Shown piece by piece: positions 42,035 to 51,209 of a stretch of DNA of 64,000 nucleotides (its first letter is position 1; each line of letters begins with the position of its first letter). A program made the translations under genes and the position numbers. The stretch lies in contig JAHDVF020000993.1 in NCBI GenBank assembly GCA_022606425.2, forward strand, positions 1 to 64,000, written 5' to 3'. This DNA is from Lepidostoma basale (lineage: Eukaryota > Arthropoda > Insecta > Trichoptera > Lepidostomatidae). The notes beneath the pieces were generated by a model. That model had not been told where the DNA came from. It worked only from the letters and a program-made list of their open reading frames with translations, and did no database searches.

Positions 42035-43282
42035 ATGCCATCTAGCATAACACACTTTGCAGAAAACATCATCGGAGAGTACCAGGCTGGGTTCAGGAGG
42101 AACAGATCAACAAGTGATCAATTGTTCACAGCAAGGCAGATCCTAGCAAAATGCTGGGAATTTGACGTCGATGTATATCAGCTGTTCATTGACTTCAAAC
42201 AGGCTTATGATAGTATCAGTAGAGAGAAACTGTATGATGTACTCTTGAACTTCAAAATCCCTACGAAGTTAGTAAGACTGGTAAAAGCAACCATGGATAA
42301 TACAAAATGTAGAGTCAAGATAGGAGGAGAGCTCACAGATGAATTCATGGTATCACAGGGCCTCAAACAAGGTGATGGTTTAGCCCCAACACTTTTTAAC
42401 CTGAGTTTGGAATATGCCATAAGGAAAACTTACCACCTTAACACGAATCCCAACACATACTTTAATAGCAGCCAGATCATAGGATATGCAGACGACCTTA
42501 ACATTGTAGGAAGATCCCTAGCAGCCATACACGAAGTATTTGAGCCTTTAGAGACAGCAGCCAAGGAGGTGGGTTTAGAGATAAACGAAGAAAAGACACA
42601 AATAATGAAACAAACCAGGAATGCAACCAACTCAAGGCGAACCATCAGATTCAAGGACAGATACGACTTTAAGATGGTGGAGGACTTCACTTACCTGGGT
42701 TCGTCTATAACAAAAGAAAACGAAGATCACAAGGAAATCGAAAGAAGAATCACAATTGGTAACAAAACATTCTTCTCTCTACTACCAGCGCTCAAATCAA
42801 GAAACGTACACTGGAAAACCAAAATCACCCTGTATAAAACAATCATCCGAACAGTAGTGACCTATGGGTGTGAGGCGTGGACAATGACAGCGAAATCTGC
42901 AGAGCGACTGGATACTTTTGAGAGAAGGGTGCTGCGCAGAATTCTGGGGCCTGTGAATGACGGTGAAGGCTGGAGAGTGCGGCATAATGACGAGCTGTAC
43001 AATATTTACAAAGCTCCCAGTCTCTCCACACAGGTCAGACTGAATAGACTGAGATGGGCCGGTCACGTGCAGAGGATGCCGTCATCGCGAACCCCAAAAA
43101 GATTGCTGGAGTGGCACCCAGGTGGTAGAAGACCAATTGGACGACCAAGGCTGCGATGGGAGGATGAAGTTCGGAGAGATGGAACAAGATTGTTAAGAGT
43201 GTCAGATTGGAGGGTCGAAGCGGAGGACAGGAGGAGTTGGAGGCGAAGAATACTGGAGGCTAAGGCTCGATATGGGCTGTAG
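42035..43282 (+). CDS. LINE-B reverse transcriptase, 5'-truncated ORF
   Basis: This is the longest frame in the window, 415 codons. The RT palm is visible: QAGFRRNRSTSDQLFTARQI (about residues 17-36), a first catalytic block QLFIDFKQAYDSI (about 49-61), SQGLKQGDGLAPTLFNLSLE (about 107-126) and GYADDLNIVG (about 149-158), whose paired aspartates bind metal. After it come the thumb-like YLGSSI, YGCEAWTMTAKSAERLDTFE and an Arg/Trp-rich C-terminus with GRPRLRWEDEV. The endonuclease domain and first RT blocks are missing. The apparent start methionine and next three codons come from the target-site duplication, so the frame is an insertion by-product. Confidence 0.85.
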   Translation: MPSSITHFAENIIGEYQAGFRRNRSTSDQLFTARQILAKCWEFDVDVYQLFIDFKQAYDSISREKLYDVLLNFKIPTKLVRLVKATMDNTKCRVKIGGELTDEFMVSQGLKQGDGLAPTLFNLSLEYAIRKTYHLNTNPNTYFNSSQIIGYADDLNIVGRSLAAIHEVFEPLETAAKEVGLEINEEKTQIMKQTRNATNSRRTIRFKDRYDFKMVEDFTYLGSSITKENEDHKEIERRITIGNKTFFSLLPALKSRNVHWKTKITLYKTIIRTVVTYGCEAWTMTAKSAERLDTFERRVLRRILGPVNDGEGWRVRHNDELYNIYKAPSLSTQVRLNRLRWAGHVQRMPSSRTPKRLLEWHPGGRRPIGRPRLRWEDEVRRDGTRLLRVSDWRVEAEDRRSWRRRILEAKARYGL

Positions 43283-43302
43283 GGCCATCGAAGAAGAAGA
43301 AG
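42047..43302 (+). mobile_element. LINE-B insertion with 13-bp target duplication
   Basis: AATGCCATCTAGC occurs at 42034-42046 and 43303-43315 and brackets the LINE. The 3' end is GGGCCATCGAAGAAGAAGAA with a (GAA)n tail, and the 5' end is truncated inside the RT. The intact frame and perfect duplication suggest a young insertion. Other LINE-B pieces at 1926-2832 and 36440-36650 are older. Confidence 0.95.
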
Positions 43303-43559
43303 AATGCCATCTAGCGGCATTTGTACGTATCTATCCACAGTAAAATTTTCATAGTCAAAAATCATCTGTGTCATCGACTATGGCCAGATAATCGATTGCT
43401 AATTGCTAAGAAATGTATAGACTTTGATTGGCTTTATTCTCAATTTATTCAAATTAACATTCTACTGACATTCCTTGTTTTTCCCCTGTAGTCTTCAATT
43501 GTGATATAAAACAAAGTTTTTGAATTAACAGTTATAAAGTTATATTTAATTTCCAAAGT

Positions 43560-43990
43560 ATTTTGTACTAAAATAACAACAATAAGGATTAATATTAATT
43601 TGAAATCCAGGCTACGTAAGTTGTCATACCTTTGACGATCTAAATACGAGTACTTCGCTCGTATCCACGTAGAAACCACGTGTCTGAACTATCAAAGGCG
43701 CGATTATCCGAAGGTGTAGATTTTAAACACAGGTTACCGGAACTAATTACACAGGGAGGAAACAGTTGCAGCCCCCGAGGAGTACGTTTACTGTGATCGT
43801 CATCCCTTGTGCGACATAACCTTATGCGGGGATGCTCTGTACCAGGATCTCCGGTACATTACATGCGAGTGGCGTGTTAACGCCTGTTAATTGTACTTCT
43901 TCACCAGAAGATGTCACTTCATTCTGATATATTAAAAATGCTCTATCCGTGTTCGTTTTTGTTTAAATGATTCCATTAAAAAATTTTGAG
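43560..43990. other. Single-copy sequence with GC-richer core
   Basis: 43690-43910 has balanced composition (GCGGGGATGCTCTGTACCAG). No gene or repeat was recognised. Confidence 0.3.
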
Positions 43991-44012
43991 ATTTCATGGA
44001 AAAATCTGTTGT

Positions 44013-44320
44013 TTAACTAACTAACTAAATAACCGTCACGCCGTCTCCCCGAAAGGGTAGGCAGAAAGAATGGACTCTCACACTTTAACCGATGCGGCAC
44101 TCCATCCTTCTCTTTTCGCCCCGCGGATGACGCGGTGTGATTGCGACGCCCCGCGCGATGACGCGACGGTTGCGAACCTCATCGCCACCAATATTCATCT
44201 CCCGCGCACACTTAGATCGTCCAACATCCACAAAAAATCTAAAATAAATAATATTAAATATAAAGATATAAAGTTAAATAACAAAATAAAAATAATTTAA
44301 CACAAAATGTTCTTTTTAGA
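44013..44320 (-). mobile_element. SINE-L copy 3
   Basis: Reversed tail AACTAACTAACTAAATAACC, LINE-A-shared 3' block, then GATGCGGCACTCCATCC, a core with a short internal duplication (GATGACGCGGTGTGATTGCG), TCATCGCCACCAATATTCAT and an AT-rich head ending ACAAAATGTTCTTTTTAGAT. Confidence 0.8.
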
Positions 44321-44745
44321 TGTTTTTCGTTGTTTATGAAAATTAATTATTTGAATTTTATTTAAAACATTTATTAATTATACGTTAAATACAATCAATA
44401 ATTAATATTTTAAATATGTACGTACTTAAAGTTTCTTAAAGGACAAACTACTGTCGTATGTAAACCAGACCCTTTAAAACAAAACAAAACAAAACATTTA
44501 CTCTCTCCGAAGGGTTAAACAGATAATATTATTTTACAGGAACTTAACATACTCGTACATCCTAATCATATAACGTTTTCTTCTTTCAATTTTATTTCTG
44601 TTTACAATGCTTTTATTTATCTTTAAAACTGGCATTACTATATTCGTTAAAATCATTAAAATTCACATATTTTAGTTAAATTAAAACTATTTGATAGGAA
44701 GTTGAAAAGCACTTGGTAGTTTTGACATATTTAAAATAAATTTTA
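44321..44745. other. Unassigned AT-rich sequence
   Basis: An (AAAAC)n run lies at 44478-44495. Nothing else was recognised. Confidence 0.3.
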
Positions 44746-44747
44746 AC

Positions 44748-44850
44748 ACTTTTCATTTAGTATAAACCACTTTATTGAGTAAGTAGCGCCAACCGGTTTC
44801 ACTCTGTAGCGAGCTTCATCAGGGCTATACACAAACAGTTTCGGTGTTTA
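44748..44850 (-). mobile_element. Hammerhead-like element, GCTC subtype
   Basis: On the minus strand the module is followed by ACTCAATAAAGTGGTTTATA, which resembles the flank of the 25936 module and includes AATAAA. Upstream homology is short. Confidence 0.6.
44788..44825 (-). ncRNA. Hammerhead-like ribozyme module
   Basis: Stem I GCC (44823-44825), CTGATGA (44816-44822), extra A, stem II GCTC/GAGT with a G-T wobble around GCTACA, GAA (44798-44800), ACCGGT (44792-44797), T at the cleavage position (GTT is an acceptable NUH triplet), stem I GGC (44788-44790). The TA two bases further on each side may extend stem I. Confidence 0.55.
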
Positions 44851-45655
44851 ATTTTATTTTTAAATTAAAAAACATTCATCTTCCTCGTTTTTCTTTTCGG
44901 TATCTACGTTTGCTATTATATCATATAATATATGGTTTTTTGTCTTATTCTTCGCATTGATTTGAACTCTAGAACAACGCTATGTTTTACATCCAAATAT
45001 AAAAAGAATAGCACTTGGATTGCTATTGTTGCTTTGGTTTATGGGAGAATCAGAAATTATATTTGTAATATGAGAAATGTCTCAATAAGTCACATTCGAA
45101 ATTTAAAATTCGAAAAAAGGGCACGGAAAAACATCGTACATCATTGTTTTTTTTTTAAATCACGTCAACATTGAATAGAACCCGAAAATATGAACGTAAG
45201 AAAATGTCTGAAACATTTGCTTGAACGTCTTTTATCCGAACCACTTGAGTTCGTATTACTTCTTGTTATTTTTTGCACATTTGAATCACTCCTTTCCTTT
45301 GCTAAGAATATTCAAAGCTCGGTTCTATTTTTATCCGGAAGATATAGCACCTTACAAGTTTTTCTCTCCGCCATCCCTTTCTTTAAAAACCTTTGTTGGG
45401 TAAAATATACGCGAAGTTGTTTTAAAATATTAGCAGAACATAGTTGAAAGACTTACTAATGTATTTCCATACAGTATTACGAAACAACGTAGGAACATGT
45501 TTATCATAACAAAATAAGTTAAATGTCTTGAAATAACTTAGATTTAAAGTTAATTTACTGAATAGAACAAAGATTAATGGTCCAAATTCCAACAAAAAAA
45601 AAATACAATAATAATGTATAACAGATTGAGAAATACGTATATTTGAAAACATATT
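44851..45655. other. Unassigned AT-rich sequence
   Basis: Frames of 60-85 codons at 44932-45447 show nothing recognisable. Confidence 0.3.
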
Positions 45656-45659
45656 TAAT

Positions 45660-45865
45660 ATTAAGAACTGTTAAATTATTATATAAAACTCTGTTTTAAT
45701 GTATCACAATATTATTTAGAAGTTCCAAAAAATCACAAAAATTTAACAACAATTAAAAATAAAATTGTGATACATATTATAAAACAGAGTTTTATAATTT
45801 AACAGATTATAATGTTAAAGTATCATTGTGTTTCGGCCAAAACAATGGACTATTTATATATTAAA
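45660..45865. mobile_element. Hammerhead-like element (ACAGCTGT subtype), core deleted
   Basis: The flanking arms ATAAAACTCTGTTTTAATGTATCACAAT (45678-45705) and its complement (45767-45795), followed by the end block GTTTCGGCCAAAACAATGGAC, match 31620-31785 and 49840-50075. The ribozyme centre is missing. Confidence 0.6.
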
Positions 45866-46084
45866 TATTAAAAATACTTTACTTGACAGCGTCATAAAAC
45901 AAACTGACAAAACCGTTTGTTTTGTGTAATCCTGTGACTGTTATCTCTAATATGTAAATTTTGTCCCTTTTAAAAATATTATTTAAAAAAAATCTTATTA
46001 TGTAATTCTGAAGTTGCAGTACTTGTATTGAAGCATCTGTGATGTTTGTAAACTTTGTGTAAGTAAATTATAAAAATATAAAAT

Positions 46085-46360
46085 AAGTAAAAAAAACGGT
46101 GTTTAACCACGGTATGGTTATTATAATTGATGCCGACTAGTTACGCATGGACCCAAGCTTCATCAGGGCAGTATAAAAAACTAAACGAAAATACAAAATG
46201 TACATGTACATATAATAATAAACGGTGGTGAAATCAGGGAAGGGGGTGCGAGAGGGAGAGGGATAATCGAAAAAATGTTTACCTTTGAAATAGTTAATAA
46301 TAATTCGACTTCCCTTCTTATGCTTTTAAAATGTCTAACCACAAACTGAGTGCTTCTTAT
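46085..46360 (-). mobile_element. Hammerhead-like element, ACTAGT subtype
   Basis: The minus-strand module at 46131-46170 has stem I TGCC/GGCA, CTGATGA, extra A, GCTTG/CATGC and ACTAGT, but GTA replaces GAA. It should be inactive. The terminus block AAAATGTCTAACCACAAACT lies at 46328-46347. Confidence 0.65.
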
Positions 46361-46601
46361 CAAAATTTTGATAAATAATAAATGATTAAAACAAAGTATG
46401 AATCACATTTGTTTCACAAGGTGGTCAACATTGTTATTCCCAATAACCCAATTAAGTTTAAAAAAAATAGAAAATGAATTACTATTTTCTTCAATATTCG
46501 CTATAATTTGTGTTGCGAATTAATTAAACAATATTTCTAACTTTGTAAACACCACTAACTTTATTTAATTTTTTTTTTAAATACAAACATGTTTCGGACA
46601 C

Positions 46602-46765
46602 TTACTTACTTCCTATGGCCATAAAACTATTGAAGAGTTTTAACCTCCTGATGATTTACCTCCAAGTTTCTCGATCCTACACCTTTTGCTCTCAGCAGTC
46701 CGATTCGCGCAACCTAGCCAGATCAGCCAGAACATTTTACATTAGGCGCTGTCTAAGCCTTTCTG
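46602..46765 (-). mobile_element. Short retroelement insertion with 9-bp duplication
   Basis: TTCGGACAC at 46593-46601 and 46766-46774 brackets about 164 bases that start with a TTACTTACTT tail. The body (CTCCTGATGATTTACCTCCA, GCTCTCAGCAGTCCGATTCG) looks like a LINE or SINE 3' end read in reverse, but I cannot assign the family. It hit stem II of the hammerhead-like module. Confidence 0.8.
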
Positions 46766-46869
46766 TTCGGACACAGAAGCCAAAATAAAATAAGTCAAAA
46801 CTGACCACATTCATGAAAAAATTGATTAAGTATTTATTTTGTATATACAATACAAACACTAACAAAATT

Positions 46870-46901
46870 CTGATGAAGGGCTTCTGTGACCGAAACATGT
46901 T
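46870..46901 (+). ncRNA. Hammerhead-like ribozyme module
   Basis: CTGATGA (46870-46876), extra A, stem II GGGC/GACC with one mismatch around TTCTGT, GAA (46892-46894), ACATGT, T. The ancestral stem was probably GGAC/GTCC, as suggested by GTGTCC at 17957-17987. No stem I pairing is visible. Confidence 0.4.
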
Positions 46902-46969
46902 TGTATTTTAATTTTTTTAAATAAAGTTAATAATGTTTAAAAAGTTATAAACATTGTTCAATTAATATT

Positions 46970-47300
46970 TTCTCTACAAAGTGATTTTGTTTCGCTGCTG
47001 TAAGCTGGGACGTGTACAATGTACCGTTGTAGCTGGCTCAGGTGGTGCGGAGTATAATGCCATTGGATGTGGAAGATAAGTTTTGATCTATTACGTGCCC
47101 AGAGCTCGAATGCAGGGCGCGGAGTGCTGATGCGCGGTGCTTTATCATTTTTTTGTCTTCCCTCCCGTCCCCTTGGTTTGTTAACGCACATGTTCAATTT
47201 GATAACAATATGCGTGGCGGAGTGATGGATGCCGCGTCTTAATTCGATCAAAGATCCATTCGTCCGGGTGACAGCGTCTCCGCGCGTTTTAAGTTTAGAA
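46970..47300. other. GC-richer single-copy island
   Basis: Balanced composition (AGGGCGCGGAGTGCTGATGC, GACAGCGTCTCCGCGCG) with no family repeat. A 97-codon minus frame (46958-47251) is not convincing as protein. It is a candidate conserved non-coding block. Confidence 0.35.
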
Positions 47301-47384
47301 AAAAAACGATGTTTTTTCCGTGTTTCTTTATACCGTATAAATCAATAGTTTAATAAAATATAGTTTTACTTACTTACTTATTTA

Positions 47385-47522
47385 CTTAGACAGCCGTTGT
47401 CGTCCACTGTTTAACATAGGCCTCCCCCATAATTCTCCACGTATCCCTGTCTTGTGCCTTTTGCATCCAATCGCCAGCAATTCTTCTAATGTCATCGGAC
47501 CATCGTGTGGGGGTCTCCCTCT
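47385..47522 (-). mobile_element. LINE-G 3' end
   Basis: The minus strand encodes RETPTRWSDDIRRIAGDWMQ followed by KAQDRDTWRIMGEAYVKQWT. This is the terminal RT block (RWxDDIxxxAGxxWxxxAQDRxxWRxxEEAYVQQW) of RTE-like LINEs common in insects. A TAAG-type tail lies at 47368-47392. Single copy here. Confidence 0.75.
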
Positions 47523-47554
47523 GATTTGTTTGTCTTCGCGGGTTTTAACGAATT

Positions 47555-47770
47555 AAATACACTTATATGTTTTGTTTTTGCACCACTTTGTTTTGTTTTA
47601 TCTAACCAACCAGTTTCACCCCCAACTGGAGCTTTGTCAGGGTTAAAAAAACAAAAACTGAGTTTTTGTTTTTGTAACGCTGATGAAACTCCGGCGTTAG
47701 AAAAACCGGTTGGTTCGATAAAACAAAATAAATTGGTTTTTAAAACAAAATACAAAAATGTTTTTGAATA
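47555..47770. mobile_element. Hammerhead-like element, inverted pair, TAACC subtype
   Basis: The minus-strand module at 47603-47645 has stem I TAACC/GGTTA (five perfect pairs), CTGACAA, extra A, GCTCC/GGGGT, GAA, ACTGGT, T. G8 has become A. A plus-strand partner (CTGATGA near 47681) has lost stem II. Arms end AAACAAAATACAAAAA and complement. Confidence 0.65.
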
Positions 47771-47789
47771 TTTTTAAATATAAAATATT

Positions 47790-48050
47790 TAGTTTAGTAA
47801 TATGCATCACGTGGGCTGTGGATTCACATTTGAGTAACTTTTGTACTTTTTTGAAATTTTCACAAACATTATAGAGGTGATTTATTTTATCAATTAATAC
47901 AATATTATAAAATTTATATAAAACGCACGTGTTCAAGAAGTTTTAGAATTTTTTATAGGAATAACGGGAGTGGGAAAGACGTAACGTGTCATTATCATAA
48001 AATATAATAAAACACATAGAAAACAGACGTTTCAATTTGTCTGATTTATT
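47790..48050. repeat. Hammerhead-like flank and TAGC-type fragments
   Basis: CACGTGGGCTGTGGATTCACA with TTTGAGTAACTTTT, then AACGTGTCATTATCATAAAA and ACACATAGAAAACAGACG. No core is left. Confidence 0.5.
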
Positions 48051-48780
48051 TGAGTAAAAATTCATTGTTTAAGAAATAACACATTTATAAAAATACACTG
48101 AGAAATGATGTCTGCGGTCAGATATATATTTTTGAGAAGTGAAAACAAAGCGCTGTTTTTTTTAAATGTTATTTCACAAGGAAGTGTTATATCGTTGCAA
48201 CTCGGTTATTTAAATTATTTATTTCCAGATTGTCCATTGTTTTGGTGGAAACACAATGATACTTCAACCTAATTAACTGCCTAATTTGTAACACTATTGT
48301 AATATGAATGATAATTCATTTAGTTAATTTTTATAAAATTGACGCAATTTTATTAACGTACTCGTATGTTCGTGTATCGTGCATACAGTCATAATAATTA
48401 ACAACAACCCCAACCCTATATTAAAATACATTTCCTCGGAGCTTATAGGATTCGAATGAGAATGTAATTCAAATCTTGCGGCGATGATATCTCCTAACAA
48501 TGTTATTAATTTAGCATTGAAAAATGATACATTCCCTTTACGAGCATACGGCGGGCTTCACTCGCGTAAAGTTGGATGGGATGTAAGCCAGGTTTAACCT
48601 GCTTAGAATATGAGTCCGCGAGATGCCTTTATAATAATACATCCTGGAGATAATCCAAGCTTTTCAGATATACTCTATAGAGCTTAATGATTTAAGTCGG
48701 GGTATCTTCTACAAGCATTAATTCATTGATTAATTTACTAGAAATAATACTCTTGATTGCTATTCAATATTAATAAAACT
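48050..48780. other. Mostly single-copy sequence
   Basis: 48232-48280 is a fragment of the GGCCGAAACAC end block (TGTTTTGGTGGAAACACAAT). 48470-48720 is GC-richer and unassigned. Confidence 0.35.
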
Positions 48781-48786
48781 GCAACA

Positions 48787-49165
48787 ACTAAACTAACTAA
48801 CCATCACGCCGTCTCTCCGAAAGGGTAGGCAGAAAGAATGGACTGTCACACTTTTACTGATGCGGCACTCCATCCTTCTCTTTTCGCTCCGCGGGAGACG
48901 CGGTGTAATGGGTTGCGAACCTCATCCCCACCAATAGGCATCTCCCGCGCACACTTCGATCGTCAAACACCCACAAAATAAATCTAAAACAAATAATATA
49001 AAATACAATGATATAAAATAAAATAACAAAATAAAAATAATTTAACGCAAAATGTTCTTTTTAGATGGTGCACATATTGTCTATTTAATTTACGTTCCAC
49101 GAATCCACCGTTTTTTTAATTTAGCACATAATGAAATAACACATAATGTAACAAAGTGGCGAATT
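48787..49165 (-). mobile_element. SINE-L copy 4, long
   Basis: Reversed tail AACTAAACTAACTAACCATC, LINE-A-shared 3' block, GATGCGGCACTCCATCC, the hairpin strands TCTCCCGCG and CGCGGGAGACGCGG, then the AT-rich head through ACGTTCCACGAATCCACCGT. With 9490-10045 it defines the element to about 380-540 bases. Confidence 0.85.
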
Positions 49166-49169
49166 AATT

Positions 49170-49412
49170 AATTGTTATTAACCATCTCACCATTTCTCCG
49201 AAGGGATAGACAGAAAGAATGGACCGCGACACTTTCCTTCAGAAATGCTTTAGATTATGGTACATTTATATATCGTGCACGCACGTCAATTTCTCCGACT
49301 CCTTATGTGGGCAACATTTATTATTTGATTGATTTGATCATTTCAAGTTTTCATTACTCTTCCTCTACTTTCATCCTTCTGATTCACATTCAAACATAAG
49401 GGTCGGCACAAA
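49170..49412 (-). mobile_element. LINE-A fragment
   Basis: Reversed 3' block AACCATCTCACCATTTCTCC, then GGACCGCGACACTTTCC, CACGCACGTCAATTTCTCCG, and a jump to TTTCATCC...ATAAGGGTCGGCAC. It has internal deletions and no tail. Confidence 0.7.
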
Positions 49413-49800
49413 AATACTAAATAGACCACGGGAAAGCACGATTTTATTATTTAACAAAAAACTTATTTTTGTATTGTGATTACTAATTTCTATATTATCT
49501 TTTTGTTTCAGGTAAGCTGAATTGCAAACATCGTAAAAAATGTTCAACATTGATTTAAATAGAAGGTAAAATAGATTTTTTTAATAATTCATAGACGTTA
49601 TTATTTATCAACTGGTAGTTATTTACAAATTCATCATTCCATCCTATTTCACTAATTTCTCACGTATCCACTAAAGCATTTTCAAATTGATTTTCTTTTA
49701 CATAGCTTTTTAAAATTTGTGTAATTTGTGGAAAATCAATATGACCTTTCACCACGAGGTTATGTTTTCTACTTTTATGATAGATAAAGAATAATAGAAT
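49413..49800. other. Unassigned AT-rich sequence
   Basis: I see no repeat or gene. Confidence 0.25.
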
Positions 49801-50095
49801 ACTTCGTAAATTATTAAATAAAATAACTTTGTTTTTTGTATCACAATTGTATTTTATTTTATATATTATTGTAACACATATGTGTATATGTGTATGTATT
49901 ATTGTAGCATATATGTGTATATGTGTATATATTATTGTAACATAGGTTGATGTCAACATAGGTTGATGAAACAGCTGTAACGTAAAATAAAATACAACTG
50001 TGATACAAAAAACAAAGTTATTCAATTTAAAATGTTAAAGGTATCATAGTGTTTCGGCTAAAACAACGGACTATTTAAGAATACTTTGTATTTAA
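49800..50095. mobile_element. Hammerhead-like element, ACAGCTGT subtype
   Basis: Inverted arms (TGTATCACAATTGTATTTTA at 49838 and complement near 49990-50010) end in GTTTCGGCTAAAACAACGGA. The plus-strand core near 49944-49978 keeps GTCAAC...GTTGAT, GAA and ACAGCTGT, but the CTGATGA segment is damaged. A two-unit tandem of ATTATTGTA plus CATATGTGTATATGTGTA lies at 49865-49945. Confidence 0.6.
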
Positions 50096-50109
50096 CCACT
50101 GTATGGTTA

Positions 50110-50330
50110 TTATCTTCTTCTTCAAGTGAACCTGTCCCTGTCCTGCGCCACTCGGAACAGCTCCTCCACACTTCGGATGCCGGTCCACTCCCTTACGTTT
50201 CGCAGCCAGGACATTTGTCTCCTTCCGGGCCCTCGGCGTCCCTCAATTTTCCCCTCCAATATCAGTTGGAGAAGGTGGTACTTTTCCCCACGCAGTATAT
50301 GACCCAGATGTTAGATCTTTCGAACCTTGG
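50110..50330 (-). mobile_element. LINE-C 3' fragment
   Basis: The minus strand encodes RREVSWLRNVREWTGIRSV-like sequence, with a GAA tail (cttcttcttc) at 50114-50124. It ends at the TTAGATCTTTCGAACCTTGG block. Confidence 0.75.
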
Positions 50331-50389
50331 TTATTATATTATATTATATAGAACCGATGGTTATTAAAATTGATGCCAACTCGTTTCTA

Positions 50390-50545
50390 ACTGCATAGTT
50401 AACAACACTATTAAATATCCCATTTTTTTTGTTTATAAACTTTTTGAGAATGTCGCGACACCTAAGTTGGACCTATTGTAACCAAAGCTTCACCAGGGCA
50501 TTATAATAACAAAACTAGTGTGAATCAAGTACCATAACATAAAAA
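50390..50545 (-). mobile_element. Hammerhead-like remnant, flank duplicate 1
   Basis: AGTTAACAACACTATTAAAT, AACTTTTTGAGAATGTCGCG, ACACCTAAGTTGGACC and CCAAAGCTTCACCAGGGCAT are repeated at 51048-51205. The two copies flank LINE-A. CTGGTGA replaces CTGATGA on the minus strand. Confidence 0.55.
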
Positions 50546-50574
50546 ATGCTTTATTATTTTATATCTATAAGTGC

Positions 50575-51047
50575 GGATACTCTGTGTATGATGAGAATGT
50601 CGAATGAAAATATAAGAAATGAATGCGGTGCGAATGATGGTGTTATGAACAAAATAATGAAAGGATCATTAAGATGGTTTGTACATATGGAATGAATGAA
50701 GAAAGAATGGTAAAAACATTATATGTTTACGATGTAAATGGAATCAGAAATAGAGGAAAATCGAGGACGTTTTCCTCGATCTTCCTCTGGATTTGGAGCA
50801 AGTAGATGAGTTCGTGTATTTGGGTATTATGTTTACAAAAGATGGAGAGGGAGAAAAACGTGGCACGATCAAATAAATCAAATATTGAATGTCGGCCATG
50901 TGAGGAGTCAGAGAAATCGACGCGCGTGCTTGACACGATGTATGAATGTTGAGGAACGAGAGAAATATGTCAGGAACGAAAAGTGTGGCAGTCCATTGTT
51001 TCTGCCTCTACCTTTTGGGAGACGGTGTGATGGTTAGTTAGTTAGTT
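50575..51047 (+). mobile_element. LINE-A copy with internal rearrangement
   Basis: Normal LINE-A order runs from MRMSNENIRNECGANDGVMN to NGIRNRGK. Then a short inverted stretch and a displaced upstream segment encoding LEQVDEFVYLGIMFTKDGE (50794-50850) precede KRGTIK-INQILNVGHVRSQ and the usual 3' end with (TTAG)n. The displaced segment belongs about 200 codons upstream, as in the copy at 57960-58713. Confidence 0.8.
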
Positions 51048-51205
51048 AGTTAACAACACTGTTAAATATAATTTTTTTTTGTAATAAACTTTTTGAGAAT
51101 GTCGCGACACCTAATTTTGACCCATTTAAATCCAAGCTTCACCAAAAACAAAATAACAAGCAAAACTAGTGTGCATCAATTACAATAACATATAATATAA
51201 TTAAA
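51048..51205 (-). mobile_element. Hammerhead-like remnant, flank duplicate 2
   Basis: See 50390-50545. This copy has CTTCACCAAAAACAAAATAA where the core would be, and ACTAGTGTGCATCAATTACA downstream. Confidence 0.5.
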
Positions 51206-51209
51206 TAAA

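Larger units (their letters stand above)
41980..43495. mobile_element. TIR element carrying LINE-B
   Basis: Terminal inverted repeats AAGACTACAGGGGAAAAACA (41980-42011 and complement at 43464-43495) match with one mismatch over 32 bases. CAATTG on both outer sides (41974-41979, 43496-43501) is probably a target duplication, because the outer element resumes there. Without the LINE the element is about 250 bases, non-coding and MITE-like. Confidence 0.8.
46480..46960. mobile_element. Hammerhead-like element, inverted pair, GGAC subtype
   Basis: The left arm carries ACATGTTTCGGACAC in reverse orientation and was hit by an insertion at 46602. The right arm has a plus-strand module at 46870. Flanks include AATATTCGCTATAATTTGTG and its complement near 46960. 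Confidence 0.65.

Noticed and set aside
42430..43374. Several minus-strand frames across LINE-B
   Set aside because: Antisense shadows of the RT ORF.
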